From Eucommia ulmoides (taxonomy: Eukaryota > Streptophyta > Magnoliopsida > Garryales > Eucommiaceae), in NCBI GenBank assembly GCA_016647705.1, contig CM028338.1, forward strand, positions 36,275,176-36,339,175: a stretch of 64,000 nucleotides of DNA. The letters run 5' to 3'. Each line of letters begins with the position of its first letter. Positions within the stretch are counted from its first letter, which is position 1. The notes beneath the pieces were generated by a model. It did not search any database and was not told the DNA's origin. It saw only the letters and a list, made by a program, of their open reading frames with translations. Shown one piece after another: positions 22,740-33,180 of the stretch. The position numbers and the translations under genes are program-made.

Positions 22740-24190
22740 GTTAACCAAAGATGAGTGGCATGAAGCCATGCTGACGATGCCCTAGGGGTAGAAATGGTCT
22801 TCTATTCCTGGGCAGCAGACCCAATCTCTATTATGCCTGCAGCTACTTGGCTCGTTGTGTCCTGCTCGAAAATTCTTCCGCATTTCTTTTCTTTTTTTTG
22901 GACCCCTTCTCGGTCCTTTCTGGTAGCCTCCTTGAGGTCAGCATTGTGGAATCGGGTGCCCCTCTCAAGTGTAGCATCGAGGTTTGGTGCGGGGTTGGAG
23001 CAAAGGTCGTAGGAAAATCTTCATTGCTTGAGGCCATCGATGAAGGCGTTTATCGCAACAACATTGGAGAACTCATCACAGTCGATGGCCTCGCGATTGA
23101 ACTGCTCCATATACTCACCTAAGGACTCGTCAAGCTGCTGCTAGATAGTGGGGCTTTGGGCTATGGTTTTCGGCTTGTGGCGCGAGCGTCGGAGCTTGTT
23201 GAGGAAAAGCTGCTCGAGCTCGCAGAAAATGGAGATAGACACCGGGGCCAAATTTTTTAACTATACTCTTCCAGCCCCGGTGAGTGTGAGAGGGAAGGCT
23301 TTGCACCTCAAGACACCTGAGGCTATGTACATATCCATGTATGACTTGAAGATGGACAAATGATGCACGAGGTCTGAGGTCCTATCATATAGGATCATGT
23401 AGGGGTAGGTAAACTGTGCAGGCAGTACCTTATCCACGATCTTGTTCACAAACAGGGACCTTAAATAAAAAAAAAGCCCATCTGGGACCTTTACTCCCTG
23501 CATCTGGTACAAAGCAGCTTCCATGTCGGCAAGATGCCTTTTCCCTACCATTTCTCCCTTGGGGGCACTCGAGCCTGGCTCGTGGCGCTCAGACAACATG
23601 CTGCCTAGGGAGTGGTAAATAAGAGTCCATCTCCCGAACATACCGGGCCTTATGCTCTGATCGGGCGATATGGATCTAAGATTTGTTAGGGGGAGACTCT
23701 GTGGGGTTGTCTCTCTCGCGTATAAGAGGGGATAAGGTCGGGCTCTTAGACTGTGTTTGTTGGAGTGGATCACGCGGTCTTCAGATTTTGGGGTTAGCTC
23801 TTCCCCTCTTATTGGCTGGAGCACCAGTACTTCCTCTACGAGGGTCAGCGATAGGCGAGCGATGAGAACTTGAAAGTAGGTATAGAACTTGCCAAGCTGG
23901 CATTCCAAGTTATCAATGCTAGAAACCTCGACTGCTCTTGAGATCTACCCCACAAATGGTTCAGAGGGTAAGGTGGACGATAACCCATCTAGACGGTGGG
24001 CGGACCCATCTGGTCGGTGGGCAACGGATAGTTCTCGACAGTTAGAACTCAGGTGTCTGGCCTGGGAGCCTTTGACATAGAGCTGGTCAATCGGGGAGAA
24101 GGGTTGTTGTTCACGACGGGTGTTTGATATGTTCTTGTGATGATCTAACCAGACCTTGTGATCATTAAGTCTTTGCCGCATAGGGAGTAG
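22740..24190 (-). pseudogene. Broken gag of Tat-like element
   Basis: The longest open piece (23261-23908) contains RSLFVNKIVDKVLPAQF, a LYDRTSDLVHHLSIFKS stretch and GVLRCKAFPLTLTGAGRV. These match the conserved Ty3 Gag core (final segment usually RAFPxTLxGAARxWF). Just after GRV comes a stop at 23258-23260. Homology continues with SLGEYMEQFNREAIDCD and AFIDGLKQ, then an ALTERNATE-frame stretch with NPAPNLDATLERGTRFHNAD. Another in-frame stop lies at 23945. It is a decayed capsid gene; the protease and later parts are gone. Confidence 0.75.
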
Positions 24191-24208
24191 GTCCAAGCTT
24201 CTTGTGCG

Positions 24209-24226
24209 TTCCCAATGACAGCGCCA
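24209..24226 (-). other. Primer-binding site, Tat-like element
   Basis: The minus strand reads TGGCGCTGTCATTGGGAA, six bases from the LTR end CTACCA. It resembles TGGCGCCGTCTGTGGGAA, common in Tat-type elements. Confidence 0.75.
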
Positions 24227-24232
24227 AACTAT

Positions 24233-25850
24233 TGGTAGTGAAATCTGGTAAATACCCCCAGCATGGCATGGGTAAATGGCACATGTAAATTTCTTGCTAA
24301 GGTGGAGTGATGCACTGAGAAAACTGAGCTCCAAGCTCGGTGAACTTTAGATGCTTTTGGAAGTCTTTGCACTCCAAGTTGAACTCCTCTCTAAACTCCA
24401 TTCTAAGCTCCACTCTAGACTCCGAGCTAAACTCCAACTCTGTACTCCGAGCACCTACACAAAGACCCATCGGGGTTGTGCCAATTAAAGTCCCTCCTGG
24501 ATGAGACTAAGTATCCGAGAGAGAAGGCTAAAGTGATCCTGAGTGAATAAGAAACAATACCTAGTGGCAGTAGATACCTAAAATTATATATAGGGAGTAG
24601 GGCTCGATTAGCACCGCCGAATTAGGGACTCCAGCACAGTTAATTAGCCTAATCTAGAAGGCGGTCAATGAGCTTGTAGACAAGGGTCCTAAGCACCTGG
24701 ACTGAGCTTTTGAGCCCATCAAGAGAAGTCCATGGGCCGATCTAATTGAAATGGAGACAAAGGGCTCGTTTTAGCCCCTTTAGTCGAACAGAAGGTCGAG
24801 AGGGACACCTGGACGGTTTTGGGCCCCATTTTATGATTAGCCAAGTTGAGGGTACTCGGAGCCCTTAGCTCGGTGCTTTGGTCCTCTGGGTAGTCTTGGG
24901 CCTTCCATTTGATTATCAACCGAGTTGAGGGTGTTCGGAGCCCTCAACTCAACACTGCAGTCTTCAAGGCAGCCTTGGGGTATTTATTTGATGACCAATC
25001 GAGTGGAGGATACTTGTAGCCCTCAGCTCGGTGTTGTGGTCTTTAGGTCAGCCTTGGGGGTCTTCATTTGATGACCAACCGAGCTGAGGGTGCTCGGAGC
25101 CCTCAACTTGGTGCTACAATTTTCAAGGCAGCCTTGGGGTTTTCATTCGACGATCAACCGAGCTGAGGGTGCTCGGAGCCCTCAACTTGGTACTACGATT
25201 TTCAAGGCAGCCTTGGGGTTTTCATTCGATGGTCAACCGAGCTGAGGGTGCTCGGAGCCCTCAGCTCGACACTGTGGTCTTCAGGGCGGCCTTGGGTCTT
25301 CATTTGATGATCAACCGAGTTGAGAGTACTCAAAGCCCTCAGCTTGGCACTTCAATCTTTAGGGCAACCTTGGGCCCCCCATGTGATAATTTGTCGAGCT
25401 GAGAGTGCTCGGAGCCCTCATCTCGGCACTATGGTCTTTTAACCGGTGATAGGCCTCAATATTTTAAGATTTCTAAGCTGAAGGTGTTCGGAGCCCTCAT
25501 ATTAGCACTATAGTCTTTTGGCCGGTTGTAGGCCTCCATATTTTGAGATTGCCGACCTGAGGGTGTTCGGAGCTTGGAACTTGGCTATGGAGGACATCTA
25601 GACTGTTTTAAGCCTCCATATTTTGAAGTTGTCGAGATAAGGGTGCTCGGAGCTTGGAGCTCGGCCAAGAAGGGCGTCTGGATGGTTTTAGGCCTCTATA
25701 TTTCGAGGTTGCCGAGTTGAGGGTACTCAGAGTCCGGAGTTTAGCCTTTTTCCACACTTGAGACATTGGCACCTTGGCTTAATCATGAAGGAACCCTTAT
25801 ACACGTGTGGGTTTGGATAGGTGGCTTATCGACCAAATTTCCCTCCATCA
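24233..25850 (-). mobile_element. 5' LTR of Tat-like element
   Basis: On the minus strand the LTR starts TGATGGAGGGAAATTTGG (25850) and ends TTTCACTACCA (24233), 1,618 bp. More than half of it is a tandem array of about 79-bp units (24820-25745). Confidence 0.8.
24820..25745. repeat. About 79-bp tandem repeat, roughly 12 units
   Basis: Units centred on GAGGGTGCTCGGAGCCCTCA recur near 24857, 24936, 25018, 25097, 25176, 25255, 25336, 25411, 25489, 25569, 25650 and 25731. The core GGGTGCTCGGAGCCCTC is itself partly self-complementary (GAGGG...CCCTC). The array lies wholly inside the LTR. Confidence 0.88.
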
Positions 25851-26479
25851 AATTCTTATCCCAATTTATTGGAAGTAGAAACAAAAAAATAGAAACAGTA
25901 ACCAAATGTCACCAACACCTTAAAACATATCCCGAGAGAGGCTAATCGATGCGCTAACTTCATGGTAAAAAAAAAAAGGGCGAATGGGAGCATTGAGTTT
26001 AAGACTTTAGAGGGGCCCTAAGAGGACAATACAAACCTCTTGCTTTCAGAGGCAACATTTGCTCAAGACATTTGGTTTATACATAAAATATCTCACCTTA
26101 TATTGTCCTATAATTCTCAATTTGACAATAACTTCGATATTTCTTGTATATTTATTTTATCAATTTAGTCATATATTAATTTGAGTAAAAAAAAAAATAT
26201 CATTGATTAAATGACGAAAACAAAATTGAGTACATTATTATTCATTAAAAGACAAAAATCAAATATTTTGTTGTCAATTTTTTATTTTTATTTTTGAAAA
26301 GAAAATAGGTTTTTCTTAATATTTTGTTTTTGTTTCGTGAATACAAATAGATTTTTTTTGTTCTTGATTTTTTTTTTTTGGATGGGAAACATGTTTTTGT
26401 TTCCAGATTTATGTTTATATTTCTCTAAAAAAAAATTGATCTTTTTATTATTTAATCCTTATTTAAGAGTTAATTTACA
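25851..26479. other. AT-rich intergenic stretch
   Basis: Bases 25851-26260 hold no gene I can support. From 26280, T-rich and A-rich runs with phrases such as GTTTTTGTTTC resemble sequence at 27780-28080, on the other side of the dispersed repeat at 26480-27755. That repeat may have inserted into an older low-complexity repeat. Confidence 0.4.
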
Positions 26480-27755
26480 AAAAAAAAAAAAAAAATTAAA
26501 CAGTTTTGTTGTAATTTAGACTTTTTGTTAAACATTCTTAGTGTATAATCTTTTGGCTGTTGACCAAATTAATGAACAGACGTTCATACTCTTGTATAAA
26601 TATATAAAATCCTAGATTTTCTCCTTTATCATCCTCTTCATTTTCAACCGTAATCTCCATCTCTCAACCCCACCATCACAAGCGCCACCATCGACGATGG
26701 CTTGTGCTTGGACGAGCCAGTAGCTGGTGACAACAGCGTAGTGAGCCACGAAAGTTCCAGCAAGAAGACCGTGAAGTACACCCACATCAAGCTTCTTCGT
26801 TAATTCGACATTTTTCCTCACAGCCTTCCAATGGCTATCACCACAAATGTTTCACTGTGAATAGCGGCCATCGCCGCTACAGTGAACAATGGTCGTCGTC
26901 GTTTTGTCTAATTCGCCATGCTCGTGTTCATCCCCGCCATCGTTGTTCGTTAATTTTTTTCTTAATCTAAAATCTAGACGAGAACTACCAGAACGTTTTC
27001 CAGATCCATTTAAGATCTCAACGAAGTAGTGTTGTTGACGGAAGAATCATCATTGCTCAAGATAAGAACCAACCATCACATTCTATTCAATTGTAGGGTT
27101 TCACTTGTTGAAGGTGGGACAATTAATTACGCTTTTCCCCCTTTTTTTATTTTATTTTACATTTTCTCCCCCTCATCATTCACAATTATTCAAATAATCG
27201 TGTGAATGTTCGTATTGGTGATCATTATTAAATTTGGCTCTATTTTCACACAACATTGAAATATTGACAAATATACCCCATTGATTTGAATATTGTTTAA
27301 GTGTACAATGAAATATTGGATGAATATTCACACAAAAGTGTATATTCATAACAAAATTGTTTCAATATTTTTTATTTGTTTTGAAATATTCAATGAACAT
27401 TCATAACAAGTTTTTGATTAAATGAGTGAAATATTTAGTGAACATTAAGTGAAATATTATTCTGAAATATTTGAGTGAAATATTGAGTGAACATGAAATT
27501 AAGTGAATATGTAGCGAAATATTGTTTCTGAATATTGAGTGAACATTTACATAGAAGTGAACATTGAGTGAAATTTTATTATATCTCACACAATGACATT
27601 TTATGTAAATTACGGGAAAATAATGGTCGAAGAACATGGACTATTTTTTAAAAACTCTTTGGAGATTGAAAACTTAATTAAAGTAATTGGTGGTCTCTCT
27701 TATAGTTTTCTTATCTTTAGAGGACTAAATAATAAATTTCTCAAAAATATTTTAT
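26480..27755 (+). repeat. Dispersed repeat, copy 1 (inverted partner at 43138-44330)
   Basis: The segment matches the reverse complement of 43138-44330. Shared landmarks in order are TTGTAATTTAG, AAACATTCTTAGT, a TATA-like segment, a C/T-rich leader, G+C-rich coding-like sequence (26640-26950), repeated GTGAACATT motifs, TTTTATGTAAA, AAAACTTAATTAAA and TTTAGAGGACTAA. The interior 27300-27590 is a loose tandem of GAAATATTgAGTGAACATT. The ends are not sharply defined and no target duplication was identified. A DNA transposon or gene-carrying derivative is likely; the class is unknown. Confidence 0.6.
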
Positions 27756-28231
27756 TGTTCATAAATTTATATTTCAATCCAAAATAAAAATTTGAAAGCG
27801 AAAAAAATAGTTAATGTTCTCGAAATAAAAATATAAATTTGAAACAAAAAATATGTTATTGTTACTGGAATAGAAACAAAAATATGGGAACAAAAAATCT
27901 ATTTGTTTTCCTGAATAGGAAATAGAATTTTGAGAACCTGAAAAAAAAAATAACGAAAGAAATTGAAGTGGAAATCTGAGAAAAAAATATGTTTTTATTC
28001 TTAAACAAAAATAAATATTTGAGAAAAAAATTTATTTATGCTCTCAAAACAAAAACAAAAATTTAAGAACAAAACAATTTTACTCGGTATATTTTGAATA
28101 TTTTTTATATGGAATATTACTCATATTTTTTAAATAAATTATTATTAGATTCATATTATGAATGTATTTGAATTTGAACTTATTATATTCGATTCATTTA
28201 AACATACAATTATATAACCAGAATTGAATAG

Positions 28232-28241
28232 TAATTTTATT
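28232..28241. other. Left target-site duplication of Mutator-like element
   Basis: TAATTTTATT is repeated exactly at 33765-33774, immediately outside the right arm. Confidence 0.88.
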
Positions 28242-28556
28242 GAGTTGTTTACAAAAAAAATATGATTTTAATTTTTTTTCCTTCTGAAAACACGTATATT
28301 TGAACTTATATACAAAACCCACGTTACTCGGCGTTCGGAACACTGGGTTCTTAAATTCGGTGTTCCGAACACTGGGTCCGTTTTTTATTTTTTTTATTTT
28401 TAATTTCATGAACCTAGTGTTTTGAACGCCGGGTTCATGAAATCACAAACGGTACAATGTACCGTTTGACCAACCCGCTGCAAAAGTTGCAGCCTTTGCA
28501 GACTGTAAAACTGTAGTCTGCAAAGCGATCCTGGCATTGTGAATGCCGGGACCAAA

Positions 28557-28810
28557 ACGCTATATATAGCCCTCGTTTTGAGTTTCATTTACCTCATCCT
28601 ATCTTCCCGATTTAACGACCTAAGTGTTCATTCTTCATTTGCCTCTGCAATTTTCTTCTTCAAAATTTGACAAATTTATCTCCTAAGTATTCAAATCTTC
28701 CTCCTTATACCGATTTCGTTCTTGTTCCTCCTTCATAGTTTTTCTTGACAGTGTTTGTTCATCAAAGATTTCACAACTTCACAACTTTTTCCTCCTACTA
28801 TAAAGGTAAG
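28557..28810 (+). promoter_or_regulatory. TIR promoter, leader and splice-donor-like site (left arm)
   Basis: A TATA box (CGCTATATATAGCC, about 28557) is followed by a C/T-rich leader with no long frame. The leader ends ACTATAAAGGTAAGTTT, a good plant 5' splice-site match near 28806. The right arm keeps the same order on the opposite strand: a TATATATAA box near 33377-33385 and a GTAAGTTTT site near 33275. Both arms would transcribe inward, as known for Mutator-family TIR promoters. The splice sites are inferred from sequence only. Confidence 0.55.
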
Positions 28811-29029
28811 TTTATTTTAGTTTTTTTGTTTAATTTATTTGTTAGTTTGATTAGTATGTTTTTTACTTGTTTAATTATTTACTTTGTTTGTTATTTAGTT
28901 AGTCCACTTGTTTAATTTGTTAGTTAGTTAGTCCACTTGTTTAATTTGTTAGTTAGTTAATTAATTAATTTAATTTGCTAATTAATTTAGTTATTTAATT
29001 AAAGATATAACTTAAAATAGAAATTATAA

Positions 29030-29657
29030 TATATGTTTTAAAAAAAATTGTTAGTCAATTAGTTAGTTAATTTGAGTTTGATTTGTTAATTTAGTTGTTT
29101 AATTAAGAAATGTGAACTTTGGCCCCTCAAAATTTGACAAATTACACATATGGGAAAATGCAAATTATAGTATATTGTTTAAAAAAATTGTTAGTTAGTT
29201 AGTTCTTTTCGTTTAGTTTAGTTGTTTAATTAAAGAATATACACTTTGGCCCCTAAAAGTTTGATAAATTTTACATGTAGGAAAATATAAATTAAAATAG
29301 AAATTTATCGAAATTATCATATATTGTTTTAAAAAAAGATTAGTTAGTTAGTTAGTTAGTTAGTTAGTCAGTTAATTTGAGTTTGATTTGTTAATTTAGT
29401 TGTTTAATTAAGAAATGTGCACTTTGGCCCATCAAAATTTGACAAATTACACATATGGAAAAATATAAATGAAAATACAAATTATAATATATTGTTTAAA
29501 AAAAAAATTGTTAGTTAGTTAGTTATTTTCTTTTAGTTTAGTTGCTTAATTAAAGAATATACACTTTGGCCCCTAAAAGTTTGATAAATTTTACATGTAG
29601 GAAAATAGAAATTAAAATAGAAATTTATCGAAATTATAATATATTGTTTTAAAGAAT

Positions 29658-29688
<31 letters not shown>

Positions 29689-30493
29689 ATTTGAGTTTGA
29701 TTTGTTAATTTAGTTGTTTAATTAAGAAATGTGCACTTTGGCCCCTCAAAATTTGACAAATTACACGTATGGAAAAATACAAATTATAATATATTGTTTA
29801 AAAAAAATTGTTAGTTAGTTAGTTATTTTCTTTTAGTTTCGTTGTTTAATTAAAGAATATACACTTTGCCCCTGAAAGTTTGATAAGTTTTACATGTGAG
29901 AAACTATAGGTTAAAATAGAAATTATAATATATTGTTTAAAAAAAAATAGTTAGTTAGATAGTTAATTTGAGTTTGACTTGTTAATTTAGTTGTTTAATT
30001 AAAAAAATGTGCACTTTGGCCCCTTAAAATTTGACAAATTACACTTATGGGAAAATAGAAATTAAAATAGAAATTTAATATATTGTTTAAAAAAAATTGT
30101 TAGTAGGTAAGTTAGTTTAATTTATTAATTTAGTTGTTTAATCAAAGAATGTACATTTTGGCCCCAGATTGTTTTTTTGTACATGTGGGAAAATATAGGT
30201 TAAAATAGAAATTATAATATATTGGTTTTAAAAAAATTAGTTAGTTAGTTTTTTAATTTGAGTTTGTTTGTTAATTTATTTGTTTAATTAAAAAATGTTT
30301 AATTAAAAATGTGCACTTTGGCCCCTTAAAATTTGACAAATTACACATGTGGGAAAGTATAGGTTAAAATAGAAATTATAATATATTGTCTTTAAAAAAA
30401 ATTAAAAAATTAGTTAGTTAGTTAGTTGATTTGAGTTTGATTTGTTAATTTAGTTGTTTAATAAAAAAAAAATGTTTAATTAAAAAATGTGCA
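29030..30493. repeat. About 150-bp tandem repeats with TTAG microsatellites (left arm)
   Basis: About nine units each contain a (TTAG)n run, TTTAGTTGTTTAATTAA and a variant of TGCACTTTGGCCCCT (near 29113, 29247, 29425, 29568, 29738, 29865, 30017, 30158 and 30318). The right arm has only about two such units (around 32910 and 33067). The left array was therefore expanded, or the right one contracted, after the inverted arms formed. Confidence 0.85.
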
Positions 30494-30499
30494 CCTCTG

Positions 30500-30784
30500 C
30501 CTTCTCATCTGCCATGGATTTCTGACGCGTACTGTCCAGGTAGTATGGGTGATATCAGACCTTCTACAGCATACAACATAGGTGCTGATGTCGAACCATC
30601 TAGTACGTACGGCATGGGTGATGATGCTGGGCCATCCGACGTGTACCAAATATATGACCCTTATTCGCATTACACATCACAACCATCATCGTCATTCGTT
30701 ACTTTGGCGATAGACAAAATTGTGTCAACTTCAGGTGTAATTCCTCCGATAGCATTTGTCCAACCCAGTAGATTGAAAAGATAG
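30500..30784 (+). CDS. Unrecognised ORF inside Mutator-like element, possible gene-fragment exon
   Basis: An ATG at 30545 opens a 79-codon frame ending at 30784; the frame is also open upstream to at least 30500. The protein is rich in Asp, Pro, Ser and Tyr with loose repeats (STAYNIGADVEPSSTYGMGD). Just downstream in nearby frames is a basic RRQGRRNVRRRSCST-type sequence, reminiscent of the basic C-termini of plant mobile-domain (MAIN-like) proteins often carried by Mutator elements. That relation is weak and I cannot confirm it. The ORF starts right after the repeat array, where an exon downstream of the left-arm donor would be expected. Confidence 0.35.
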   Translation, partial: PSHLPWISDAYCPGSMGDIRPSTAYNIGADVEPSSTYGMGDDAGPSDVYQIYDPYSHYTSQPSSSFVTLAIDKIVSTSGVIPPIAFVQPSRLKR

Positions 30785-31452
30785 GTGTCACAGGTGCCGT
30801 GGTTTGGGGACGACGTGGTAGCCACCTCGGGGATGATGCATCACAGGTTCATGGAGTTTGGACAGGTTACATAGGTTCATAAGGAGGCTGATGAACCTCT
30901 TATTGTTTAACGCCAAGGGCGAAGGAACGTCCGACGTAGAAGTTGCAGTACATAGTTAGTTTTATAGTTAATAGTTTAGTTATATGAATGTAAATACATT
31001 TTTTTTTTCTGATAGTCATATAGGAATGTACATAATTAGTTAATACAATCTTTTCTGAAGGTAGACATGATATAGACAAGATATAACGAAGACAATATAT
31101 AACAAATACCACCACCTATTAATTGAAAACCACTTAACTAATGGATAATTTCCTTTATAATGGATAATTTCATTTATTTTACCTAATATATTATGGAGCA
31201 CACTAAAAGAGTATAATACTAAAGACGAAACAACTTAAAATAATCATAAACATCATATTGAAAATTAAACGCGTTAACAAGTACAACTAATTATAAAAAG
31301 AAGAAAAAAATATTACATAAATTAGAAACATGTTTAACGATGTTTGTTACAAAACTCATAATAAAGATAATACATAAAAAATACAATACATAACATCACG
31401 AAAATAGTGACAAGAAAATATTTAAAAAGACAATTGAACTGCCAAATTTTTT

Positions 31453-31959
31453 TTATTCTTCATTGAACATGTACCCCTCAGGCAAATATTCATTGTTATT
31501 TATCACGTTATGGTATTCGTCTGGAAAGAGTGCTATGTTGCTTGAGGCAGCCATTTCATTGACTAGTTGTAGTAAATAAAATCTATTCTTGTGCAACAAC
31601 ATTCGATTATTCTCTAGGCGAATTCGTGTAATTGCATGTTCAATCTCAGTTGCATTATCAATTATACATCGTCTAGGCATCTGAAGACTTCGACAATGCG
31701 AAACTGGTGCATTAAGATCTCTCAAATAAGATATAAGGTTGTTAAACTCTTTCACCCTGTATTCCCATTCTTGGCGTAGACCGATGCGATGCGCTATCGG
31801 GTTAGTGTCTTGATCACTCCAATAGTCATCATAATATAGTTGTAAAACCCAACATCTATGGTGATCCCAGGGTCCAAGCCGACCCCAAACACCATATGAG
31901 TTCTCCTCATTTGAAAAAACAAATGAGATTTCTTTACTTGAATTAATATGTGAAGACAT
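31453..31959 (-). CDS. Hypothetical 168-aa protein encoded in Mutator-like element
   Basis: An intact minus-strand frame from ATG 31959 (MSSHINSSKE...) ends with an acidic YMFNEE tail. The frame extends further upstream without a Met. Features are Trp-rich GVWGRLGPWDHHRCW and YYDDYWSDQD stretches, then a helical part with EWEYRVKEFNNLISYLRDL and EIEHAITRIRLENNRM. I do not recognise the family. A diverged second version lies just upstream at 32146-32560 with the same order: W, then NP-x-I, R-x-E-x-x-YRV, MP, A-x-x-R-x-R-x-ENNRM. No transposase DDE signature, zinc finger or signal peptide is visible. It would be transcribed inward from the right-arm TIR promoter. Confidence 0.5.
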   Translation of the reverse strand: MSSHINSSKEISFVFSNEENSYGVWGRLGPWDHHRCWVLQLYYDDYWSDQDTNPIAHRIGLRQEWEYRVKEFNNLISYLRDLNAPVSHCRSLQMPRRCIIDNATEIEHAITRIRLENNRMLLHKNRFYLLQLVNEMAASSNIALFPDEYHNVINNNEYLPEGYMFNEE

Positions 31960-32145
31960 CACAAAAATTATAAGATGAATAGTTTTTTTTACAAATATTA
32001 TACTGCACCCAACACCACCTATCAATTAAAAGGGATAAAGTCAATTGTTTGGTAGAAGTAGCGTTATTATAATTTAACGTAGAAATGATATATTAGACTT
32101 CAAAGGAAATACATAGTTAAATTGTAATTCACCAACACGAAAACA

Positions 32146-32560
32146 TTAAACATTACTCTCATCATCAGACATTTCAATATCTGACTGATATTGAAGTTTC
32201 CTTGTGCATCTCATGTAAGTACGAGCTTTGGCAACCAAACCTTCTTTGAGACGCTCACGTGCCGTCATTTCAAGCTTTTTTCGATAAATTCGAATTTGCA
32301 TTCGATTATTTTCTTCACGGTAGCGATGTAACGCCATCTGAAGGTTATGTGGCGTGTCTATTGGCATTGTTTTAACCAATTAACGCACTATTAGAATATT
32401 ATATTGTCTGCATCCGTCCACCATAATCTCTACTTGGTTGACACGATAAGTATATTCCTCCCGCATCCTTGCAACCCACCGTGAAGAGTAACGAATTTTT
32501 GGATTTAAAGAGTGAAAATTCGTCTTCCAAAAGCTAGTGACGTCCCATTAAACGATACAG
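32146..32560 (-). pseudogene. Diverged tandem relative of the 168-aa ORF
   Basis: On the minus strand, WDVTSFWKTNFHSLNPKI, then RMREEYTYRVNQVE and, after a TAA stop near 32382, MPIDTPHNLQMALHRYREEN followed by NRM can be read in one frame. The order and spacing match the ORF at 31453-31959, including YRV and ENNRM. The open part from ATG 32367 to 32146 has a basic helix and an acidic end (IEMSDDESNV). It is either a tandem duplicate broken by one stop, or two exons of a related gene with an intron between. The clear internal similarity favours duplication. Confidence 0.5.
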
Positions 32561-32571
32561 ATATCTCACCG

Positions 32572-33180
32572 TGTACATTTTTTAATCATTTTTATTTTAT
32601 TTATTTTTAATTTAGTCAATAATTTGATTAACTTTAACTTTCAATGAAATATAAATTCAACGTCAAGTTAGTATCAATTCGATAGATTCAATTAATTTGA
32701 TTTTAATTGAAATACTAAAATTCATTTTAAAATATTAAAAGACTAATTTTTTTTTTTAAAATAATAAAATAGTTTTTTCAAACGCATTGGAAAAATAAAC
32801 TAACAATTAATGGATTAAACTAATTAACTAACTATTTTTTTTAAACAATATATTATAATTTTTTTACTTTTATATCCCACATGTGTAATTAATCAAACTT
32901 TGAGGAGCCAAAGTGCACATTTTTTAATTAAATATTTTTTAATTAAACAACTAAATTTAAAATTTAAACTAACTAACTAACTAACAATTTTTTTTTAAAA
33001 CAATATATTATAATTTTTATTTCAATTTATAACTTCTCACACATGTATAATTTGCTCAAATTTTGAGGGGTCAAAGTGCATAATTTTTAATTAAACAACT
33101 AAATTAACAAACTAACTAACAAATTAAATAGCTAAACTAATAAATTAAATTAACTAACTAATTAATAAATTAAATAAGTA
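32572..33180. repeat. Right-arm tandem repeat part of Mutator-like element
   Basis: This is the inverted counterpart of 29030-30493, with only about two AGTGCACATTTTTTAATTAA-type units and CTAA-rich runs. Confidence 0.75.

Larger units (their letters stand above)
22734..24232 (-). mobile_element. Tat-like element: primer site and gag region, 3' part missing
   Basis: Read on the minus strand, a primer site at 24209-24226 (TGGCGCTGTCATTGGGAA) is followed by a leader and a gag region running to 22734. There the element ends abruptly against the Tekay-like LTR. Pol, polypurine tract and 3' LTR are absent. The 5' LTR lies to the right (24233-25850). Confidence 0.75.

Noticed and set aside
26612-26821. 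69-codon minus-strand ORF with a hydrophobic stretch
   Set aside because: It lies antisense in the G+C-rich interior of a dispersed repeat, and the equivalent region of the other copy does not keep it.
29030-30493. Regularly spaced repeats suggestive of a CRISPR-like array
   Set aside because: Units are imperfect ~150-bp tandems with TTAG microsatellites inside a transposon arm in plant DNA. There are no constant short repeats with unique spacers.
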